Shown here in pieces: positions 14,163 through 21,000 of a DNA stretch of 31,555 bases. Positions within the stretch are counted from its first letter, which is position 1, and every line of letters starts with the position of its first letter. The stretch spans positions 1 through 31,555 of the forward strand of contig CAYRUZ010000011.1 in NCBI GenBank assembly GCA_964427895.1. Reading direction: 5' to 3'. The stretch is from CAYRUZ01 sp964427895. Its GTDB lineage: Bacteria; Patescibacteriota; Gracilibacteria; Peribacterales; Peribacteraceae. The notes under the pieces were generated by a model that ran no database searches, was not told the DNA's origin, and saw nothing but the letters and a program-made list of their open reading frames with translations. The translations under genes and the position numbers were made by a program.

Positions 14163-17126
14163 ATGCCCAATGAAAATCCACAGCAGCCAGAGGCCCCTGC
14201 TCGCGCTCCGTCTCTTAAGCAGCGACTGCGCACGGAAGCGTTGAGACAATTGCGTGAAACCGCTGAGGACGATTCCATCGCGTACGAACGGGCAGCTCTT
14301 GCGACGGGGAGATTTATTGCTCGTACGCTTGATGCGGCCGAACTACTGGAGCAGCAACTGGAAGAAGATCGGGGGCTGCCTGCTCATGCGCCCAACAAGC
14401 TGAGTGCAGAAACACGCCGAGCGTATGAAGCGTATGTGAGCCAATCCGAGATGCTGGCGATGATTCTTCCTGCGCAGCTGCAGCTAGCGCGACTCGTGCA
14501 GTACAGGCCCGACGTGCAGACGAAGCTCGTCGAGATTGCCGACACGGTTTTGCGGAGAGATGGTCTCCTTAACTGGATCGAAGAAACGCGTTCGGCGCTC
14601 CTTCAAGCAGGAACGGTGCGTGGGCAGCCAATTCCGCCCGATCGTTTGCCTCGTTTGGTGGCCATTGCCGATGCGAGTTGGCGCCTGCGCGAGCAGTTTG
14701 CTGTTCCAGCGAGTGATGCGGATTTGCAGGCACTTCTTGCTGCATTGCGTGACCGTGCGGAGCCAGGACATGCAGAAGCAACACGGAGAGTGGAAACCGC
14801 GCTTCGAGCGAATCAAAACGTCGCAGATGTTGCGCGCCGCAATTTGGGTGCTGACCGCATCGGCCAAGGTTTGCCAGGTGCTGAACTTATTCTCGATTAT
14901 CCAGAGCAGACAATGGCCGTATGGCGCCGCTTGCTTCTGGAAGGCAGCAATACTGAAAAAAAGCGTGGTGCAGCTCAATTGCGTGTAGGCGTGCAGCGTT
15001 TCAGGACTGATTTTATCGATCCTCGAGCGGCGTTGCAGCAGTTTGAAAAGACCGCTCGAGCCAAAATGGAGGAGTATAAAGCGGCCAATAATGGAACTGC
15101 TCTTGCCCAGTGGTTTGAGTTCTTGGGGTGGGAAGGGGTGCGAGATCGGGTCATCAACACTCCCGAAGCATTCGATCAGGTGTTTGAAGAAGTGATGAAG
15201 CGCATGCGCTCAGCGTTTGAGGAAATCGGGAAGATGGCCGAGGCGGGTGATACCGCAACGCTTATTACCCAGCTGCAGCGCGTAGAAGAAGGACAAGAGG
15301 TGGACAATCAGCAGTTAGAGAATCTCCTCAATGGGTACTCGAGGATTCAGCGACGTGCCGGCGAACTCATCGCATCTCTTCAGCGTTGGCAGATCGGTGC
15401 AAACGTTGGTGTCATCGACAATCCGGCATTTGGTCGAGCGAATATGCTTGAGCAAGTCACGCGCGTTGGTGATCAAACACTCGTAGGATTCTTGCGAGAA
15501 CATTCTCCGTACGGCGTTTTGCGTCATCGTTCCTACTACGACCAGCGCACCGGTCGCATGGTGCTCGTCACTCCCACACCCACTCCTGCCCAAAGAGGAA
15601 TAGCCGGAAATGCTCTTGAAATAGCCAAAATTCCGCTCTACGCGGTCCCCACCGCCCTCATCTTTCGCTCGCTTGTCACACGTGTGCCGATGCTTGGTCG
15701 CCCGTTGGCGCGTGTTGGTATCCCCATTCTCCTCGCCGAGGCATCGCTGGCTGGTGCGGAAGCTCTGGCGCGTATCACCGTCAATGCGCGGGCACTTCAG
15801 GCAACGGAGGCGTCACTTGAGACGTTGCGCGCGAATGCTGGTCGGATGACAGTCCAGCAGGCGCGTGCGGAATCCGCTGTTTTGTTCACCAACCTCGTCG
15901 TCCTTCTCCACACCGCACGCACGGATACGGAGCCCGGCTCGCCGGATGCAGTGCTGTCGATGGAGGCACACCTCTACACGAATCAGATAATGATGGCATT
16001 GGGCTATCCGCCGGTGCATGAATTGAATTCTGCGACCTATCCTGCTGATGCGGCCAGTATCCCCGGCACCGTTTCTCCGGAGTTGCGCGAATTCCTCCAG
16101 GTCCGGTTTGGTGATATTCAACGCCGTCGTGAGCGTACCGAGCAGCAACGCAAAGAGCTCGCCGCGCTGCGCCAGCAGATTGAGGAGCCGCCCCCAGCCG
16201 CCCCCCAGCAACCTGCTCCCCCCCAGGCCCCGCCCCCCGCGCCTGCACCCGCGAACGATCCAGTGAGCAGGGTGATGCGAGGAGAGATGCCAGAAATGCC
16301 CTTAAACACAGCCAATAAACCGACGATTCGACGCAATATCATGGATGCGGCGCGCTCGAATGATTTCCGCTGGCAGGAGCGTATCAATGCGTTCAGCGAA
16401 AACCCGGACGAACGTCGTGCGAAGGTGCTCGAGTTCGCTGGCAAGGTCTTTCAGACCTGCATGAAGCTCGATCTTGTGGGGGCCTACTTCCGTCGCCAAC
16501 TAGGGCACCAGCCACGCCACGATGAAATCCCGATGTTCGAGATTGCGAGTGATCGTAGTATCTCGTGCAGCTTCGCGGATGTCATCGGACAAATGCGTGA
16601 GGTGCAGCAAGGGCGCAGTGTGGCTGACATAGCTGCCGTTGTCCGATATCTTGAGGAGAATCCCCCGACCAACGAAGAGTTGATGCGGTATTGGGTTGGT
16701 AGTGAGTATACAACGGGGAGATATCAGGAGTTGCAGGATAAAATGCTTGCAAACCGCTTCGGTACGCCCGGTGCGCGCCGGGGTATGGCAGAGAGTCAGT
16801 TCCTCGCTCAATGGTTGGAGGTTATTCAGCAATGGAATGACATGGGCATGACGCCCGAAAAGGCGCGCAAGTTGTCCCAAGGGCACGCCCTGATGCGCGA
16901 AGTAAACGCGAATAATAATGGAACGTACTTCACTAAGCAGTACGGCTGGTGGGGAAATAAGTATCTGTACATGCAGTTCGATGGGACGAACTGGGTTGCC
17001 GATCTTGGAGGCAGGACGAACATGCGCGACCCTTCCACCTTCACGTGTAATATGTGGGGCGGTTCCGACAGCTATAACACCCTCCTTGAGAATCTCGACA
17101 AAGTGAACAGGGGAATCTGGCGCTAA
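14163..17126 (+). CDS. Giant protein of cassette B (987 aa), unknown function
   Basis: A 987-residue protein that I do not recognise. There is no signal peptide. Residues about 1-470 are charged and predicted almost wholly helical, rich in Glu, Gln, Arg and Ala. Hydrophobic segments lie at about 485-540 (IPLYAVPTALIFRSLV and VGIPILLAEASLAGAEAL) and perhaps 570-585. A Pro/Ala/Gln-rich linker covers about 674-700. A C-terminal domain of nearly 290 residues follows, ending in an aromatic- and Asn-rich stretch (TKQYGWWGNKYLYMQFDG ... TFTCNMWGGSDSYN). That tail looks like a compact globular or wall/glycan-facing fold, but no catalytic motif is evident. The layout parallels the 1967-aa protein of cassette C. 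It may be a membrane-embedded scaffold or a large effector. Confidence 0.8.
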   Translation: MPNENPQQPEAPARAPSLKQRLRTEALRQLRETAEDDSIAYERAALATGRFIARTLDAAELLEQQLEEDRGLPAHAPNKLSAETRRAYEAYVSQSEMLAMILPAQLQLARLVQYRPDVQTKLVEIADTVLRRDGLLNWIEETRSALLQAGTVRGQPIPPDRLPRLVAIADASWRLREQFAVPASDADLQALLAALRDRAEPGHAEATRRVETALRANQNVADVARRNLGADRIGQGLPGAELILDYPEQTMAVWRRLLLEGSNTEKKRGAAQLRVGVQRFRTDFIDPRAALQQFEKTARAKMEEYKAANNGTALAQWFEFLGWEGVRDRVINTPEAFDQVFEEVMKRMRSAFEEIGKMAEAGDTATLITQLQRVEEGQEVDNQQLENLLNGYSRIQRRAGELIASLQRWQIGANVGVIDNPAFGRANMLEQVTRVGDQTLVGFLREHSPYGVLRHRSYYDQRTGRMVLVTPTPTPAQRGIAGNALEIAKIPLYAVPTALIFRSLVTRVPMLGRPLARVGIPILLAEASLAGAEALARITVNARALQATEASLETLRANAGRMTVQQARAESAVLFTNLVVLLHTARTDTEPGSPDAVLSMEAHLYTNQIMMALGYPPVHELNSATYPADAASIPGTVSPELREFLQVRFGDIQRRRERTEQQRKELAALRQQIEEPPPAAPQQPAPPQAPPPAPAPANDPVSRVMRGEMPEMPLNTANKPTIRRNIMDAARSNDFRWQERINAFSENPDERRAKVLEFAGKVFQTCMKLDLVGAYFRRQLGHQPRHDEIPMFEIASDRSISCSFADVIGQMREVQQGRSVADIAAVVRYLEENPPTNEELMRYWVGSEYTTGRYQELQDKMLANRFGTPGARRGMAESQFLAQWLEVIQQWNDMGMTPEKARKLSQGHALMREVNANNNGTYFTKQYGWWGNKYLYMQFDGTNWVADLGGRTNMRDPSTFTCNMWGGSDSYNTLLENLDKVNRGIWR

Positions 17127-17130
17127 AAAC

Positions 17131-17159
17131 TGTACGAGAAACCCCCTCTGTGCTATCAT
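17131..17159 (+). promoter_or_regulatory. Promoter of cassette C, leaderless start
   Basis: TGTACG (17131-17136), a 17-base spacer and TATCAT (17154-17159), again preceded by TGC. The ATG at 17168 lies 8 bases after the -10 box, where transcription should begin. Outside the boxes the spacer differs from that of cassette B except for a C-rich centre and a TGTGC end. Confidence 0.7.
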
Positions 17160-17167
17160 ATTTTGAT

Positions 17168-17581
17168 ATGCACACCATTTCCCTTACGCCCGCCGAGCGG
17201 GATATTTTCCGCCTGCTGCCTACCGCGGTGACGCAGGACTGGACCGTCGATGTTGAAATGCGGACGTACGACGACACGCCCATGAACGTGCGTGCCCGCC
17301 AGGTCGTCGCGCATCTCGATAGCCCTGCGTTGACAGGTTTGCGACAGACACTGGATGACGTGACGAGTCTGCAGGACATGCAGGAAGCATTGAAGAGCAT
17401 TCGACTCGAAGATCTTCCGGCAGAAGATCAGCATGAAATCCTCTTTGTTTTGGGGCCAAGCATTCTTGGTTCGGTGATTGCCGAAGCACTGCGCTTGGCG
17501 GAGACCGAAAAGGATATGCGGGATATTGCTGATACCGCTGCTATGCGCGGCGCACTTCTTGATTCCTTCCTTTCTGCTTAA
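17168..17581 (+). CDS. Cassette leader protein C (uncharacterised paralogous family, 137 aa)
   Basis: A 137-residue acidic helical protein, paralogous to those at 12253 and 13114. Landmarks are MHTISLTPAERDIFRLLP at the N-terminus, the conserved Trp in TQDWTVDVEMRTYDD, then ILFVLGPSILGSVIAEAL and a closing MRGALLDSF helix. The ATG at 17168 aligns with the paralogs and lies 8 bases after the -10 box; an in-frame start at 17150 would precede the transcript. It is followed after 2 bases by the membrane protein gene. Small acidic proteins encoded just before large membrane or exported proteins are often dedicated chaperones or adaptors, but that is only an analogy here. Confidence 0.78.
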   Translation: MHTISLTPAERDIFRLLPTAVTQDWTVDVEMRTYDDTPMNVRARQVVAHLDSPALTGLRQTLDDVTSLQDMQEALKSIRLEDLPAEDQHEILFVLGPSILGSVIAEALRLAETEKDMRDIADTAAMRGALLDSFLSA

Positions 17582-17583
17582 CT

Positions 17584-18018
17584 ATGGCAACGAGCACAGA
17601 TATTCAGAATTTGGACGGTGGCTCAGAACGTGCGCGAGTGACGCCCGATTCAGTCAAACGTGCATCGGCCAGTCGTGAAAGCTTCCGCAAGCGTGCGCGC
17701 CAAGTAGATGAGGAGCGCGGTCGATCTGGCGGCGTCTGGAACACCATTCGTAAGGTCTTTGGTACAGCGCTCGTTGCGGGCGGTATTGGCGCTCTTATCT
17801 GGGCGCTGTTTTGGCGCAATGCTGGACGGAATATTCCGATTTTTGATCCTGCACCGGGTGCTGCACGGGTGGCAGCGCAGGGGGCGCCTCCCGTGGGAAC
17901 GACTATTCTTCCCGAATTCACACCCAATCCGAATAGCTCATTTCCCTCTGTGCCGCCGACGGATCGTGACTTCAATTATTTCCCGCCGCCTAATCTCGAC
18001 TCTTCTAATCCCAGCTGA
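17584..18018 (+). CDS. Single-span membrane protein of cassette C
   Basis: A 144-residue protein of unknown family. Residues 1-56 are polar and strongly basic (RESFRKRARQ), followed by one membrane helix at about 58-78 (VFGTALVAGGIGALIWALFW). The C-terminal 65 residues are Pro-, Asn- and Ser-rich with no predicted structure. Topology is probably N-inside. The order and layout equal those of the 208-aa protein in cassette B and roughly those of the 121-aa protein in cassette A. It lies 2 bases after the leader gene and 3 bases before the 1967-aa gene, so all three should be co-transcribed. There is no Shine-Dalgarno site. Confidence 0.75.
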   Translation: MATSTDIQNLDGGSERARVTPDSVKRASASRESFRKRARQVDEERGRSGGVWNTIRKVFGTALVAGGIGALIWALFWRNAGRNIPIFDPAPGAARVAAQGAPPVGTTILPEFTPNPNSSFPSVPPTDRDFNYFPPPNLDSSNPS

Positions 18019-18021
18019 CGT

Positions 18022-21000
18022 ATGCCCCCGACAATTGAACAAGATAACCAACATCTCGAACGTCTCGAGCGGTCGCATGGCATCGTTACAGAAGGTGAGC
18101 GATTTCACCGTCTAACAGGGGTGTTTCAGCCGCTGCCTGTCGGATTGACCGATCCAGAGCTCAACGAGCAAGCCGTCGAGACAATGTTCCGGCAGATCAA
18201 CGGACGTCCGTTAAGCATGCATGAACTCATGCGCTCGCAGGCAATTCAATATCGACGATTGTCCATTCAACACCTCAATGCGCGTGATGCCGGTCAGGTG
18301 ATTCACCGCGGCATGCACCAGGCGGAGCATGTTCTGGCCAATCAGGGCGTGTCCATGAGCCTCTATCTGACTGCGGCAATGGAGCGCATGAACCAATCGA
18401 CGCAGGGTGCCTTGAATTTGTGGCGTACCACCATCCCATCGCTTCCACCCAACGAACGCCAGATCCTCAGCAACGAGCAGGATCGCACGCGTGTGTACCT
18501 GCAGCGCCTCAATACTACGGGCAACGATCTCCTGCATTTTTCGAATTATCGGATGATGCAGTTGGCGTACGATGAGCTCACCAGCCTTCTGGGCATTGGC
18601 GTTAGTCGTCAACTGCCGAGTCTCGTTGTGTGGCGTGGTCGACAGAATCCCAATCAACATCCCACGTCCCAAGCGGAATGGACGGCACTTGTGCGGGATT
18701 ACGATCAGGTGCGTCGTATCGTCGAAGCGAACAATCTCGTTGCGAACCATCCAAATCTTCCAGATCGCCTGGAAGCCTTGGAGAAACTTTTGCGTGCTGA
18801 GCGCGAGCGTTTATTGAAAGACCGCAATAACGAACTTCCGATGATCAGCCGCAATGGTCCGCAAGGTCCGCTGAATGCCTTAGCGCTGGCTGCTGTGAAC
18901 AACCCCGCGAAGCTGGCATACCTGCGTGGTCTCGAAACGTACTTGGTAGGTGAAGAAGAGCATGTCACGAAACTCATCCAAGGATTGCCGCAAAACGAAG
19001 GATCGTCACTGTTGCGCAGTACGCTTGTTGCGCAGAAAGACCAGATAACCCGCCGTATTGCTCGTGTTCGACAGTTGCTTGCAATGAGCATGCAGCAGTT
19101 GACTCAGTTCAACGTCTTCGAATTTCACGAGCATTTCCTGAAGCAACAGTATGTAAACTTACTGTCGGGTCATGCGGAGAAAGATGGTGCGTCTGCGTGC
19201 GCATGGCCGCAGTTGCTCGAAATCCAGGCACTGCAATTCCGTGCCACACAGATTTTGCGCATGCAGGAGGCGATTGCCCGTGATGAGCGTATGGGGGCAT
19301 CCGAGAAAGTGCGTCGGCAAGAAGAACTGACGAAACTGAGGACGGAAATCATGGCGCGCCTAGTGGGTCTCACAGACGAGCTGGGCCGTTATCACTTGGA
19401 CATGAACCGTATCTCGTCGATTCAGGAGCAGTTCGGCGAGTTCTTGCCGTTGCGCGGAGCTCGCGCACCCCGGCGCGGGAATGCGACCGAAGAGCAGATA
19501 CGACAGGCTTTCGAGCGCTTCCACGATGATGAACGCAAGTTCCATGCCGATCGGGTGCTCGCCATGGTCAATACTGCCAAGACGCAATTCAACCCCAACT
19601 CGTTGGATAACGTGCGCGATGCTGCACAGATGGAATTCGTTGCATGGATGGATAACGTGAGCCAATGGTTCGGCGAGAAAGTCGACTGGGTGGTCAACAA
19701 CCGTTTGATCCCGACCCAGGCGTTGCGTGACCGACTGCGATCCACGCTCAGTCTATCGCTCAAAGATGTACTCAAATCCGAGGCAGACGCCAAGCTCGTA
19801 CAAGAAGGAGCGCGCGTTGGTGGCCAAGTGCTCACTTTGGAACGGATCAGAAAGATCGATGACGAGGGTGCTCCTCCCGGTGCCCCAGAGAGCAAGAAGA
19901 AGCTGTGGAACGAATTGAATGAACTGCGCCGAGCGAAGATTCGCGAGATGCTCGCGAGCGTCCGCGAACCTATGCAGCAGTTCCACGAGGCGCAGGAAAT
20001 CCCCCGACTGGAAGACACGATCGCCGCGCTAAAGGAAATGCCGCCTGCGTCAGAGTTTGCCGCCGGTCAGGAAGTGTCCGATGCGGAATTGCGTGCGGCT
20101 GGTCTGCTTGGCGCTGATGGTCGCATAACACTCGCCAATGTTACGGCGCTTAGAGGAAAGCCCGCCGGAGCGCTCAAGCGCAACCAGGGGGCGACCATGT
20201 ATCGTAAGCTTCTCGAGCAAGCGAATGCGGCATGGGGCACTCTTGGTGTGGGCAATGCCGAAGGGACAGGTTTCATCGGAAAGTATCAGAAGATGCTCAA
20301 GGCGTTCGACGCTATTACGGGTAATCGCCTGAGGCTGATCGATGCGTGCTTCTCTGTGGCGGAAGGATGGCAGGCGGTGGGAGTGGCATTGCTCGGCGCT
20401 GGCACGACGTTGTTGACGTCGCCTCTCTGGCTGGGCTCTGCAATTGCCACCACGTCATTTTTGATGACTCCGCCCGGCCGCGTTGCGCTGCGTGCTGCAA
20501 CTTGGCCTGTACGCGCGGGTGCGCGCTGGATTGCTGGAACATTCTCTCAAGCGTCATGGGCGGGTCGCATCTTTGGTGGTGCTGGTGTTGCGATCCAGGG
20601 ATACCGGACCTACGAGCATGTTGTGGAGATGAACGAGCGGAGCAGGAACACGGAACTGGAGCGCATTGCCTTCATCGATGCCCTGTATCTTTCGGGGTTC
20701 CAGGGGTACTACCGCGAGAATGATCAGCATAAGTGGACCGACAGCCGCACGGCGGCGCCCGACAAGTACCAGAAGCCCACGGTCTTCTACTACAACAGCA
20801 ATCCCAATCGCCCATGGGCCGACGGCACCGAGCCGCCAGGCGACGATGTGCCTCGCATTCAAGCCGATCAAATCAGCGAGATGGCTGCCAGCACTACGAC
20901 GCGGATTATGCGTCACGGAGGAGACGCCCTCGAACTCGCCGGGATTCTCATTGCCATGCGCGTGGGCAGCCGCGCGGTCCCGTACTTGGGAGCGGCCATT

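Larger units (their letters stand above)
13052..17126 (+). other. Cassette B: leader paralog, single-span protein, 987-aa giant
   Basis: Second tandem cassette, with promoter at 13052-13080 and three tightly packed genes (4-base overlap, then a 3-base gap). Same order and spacing as cassette C. Confidence 0.75.
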
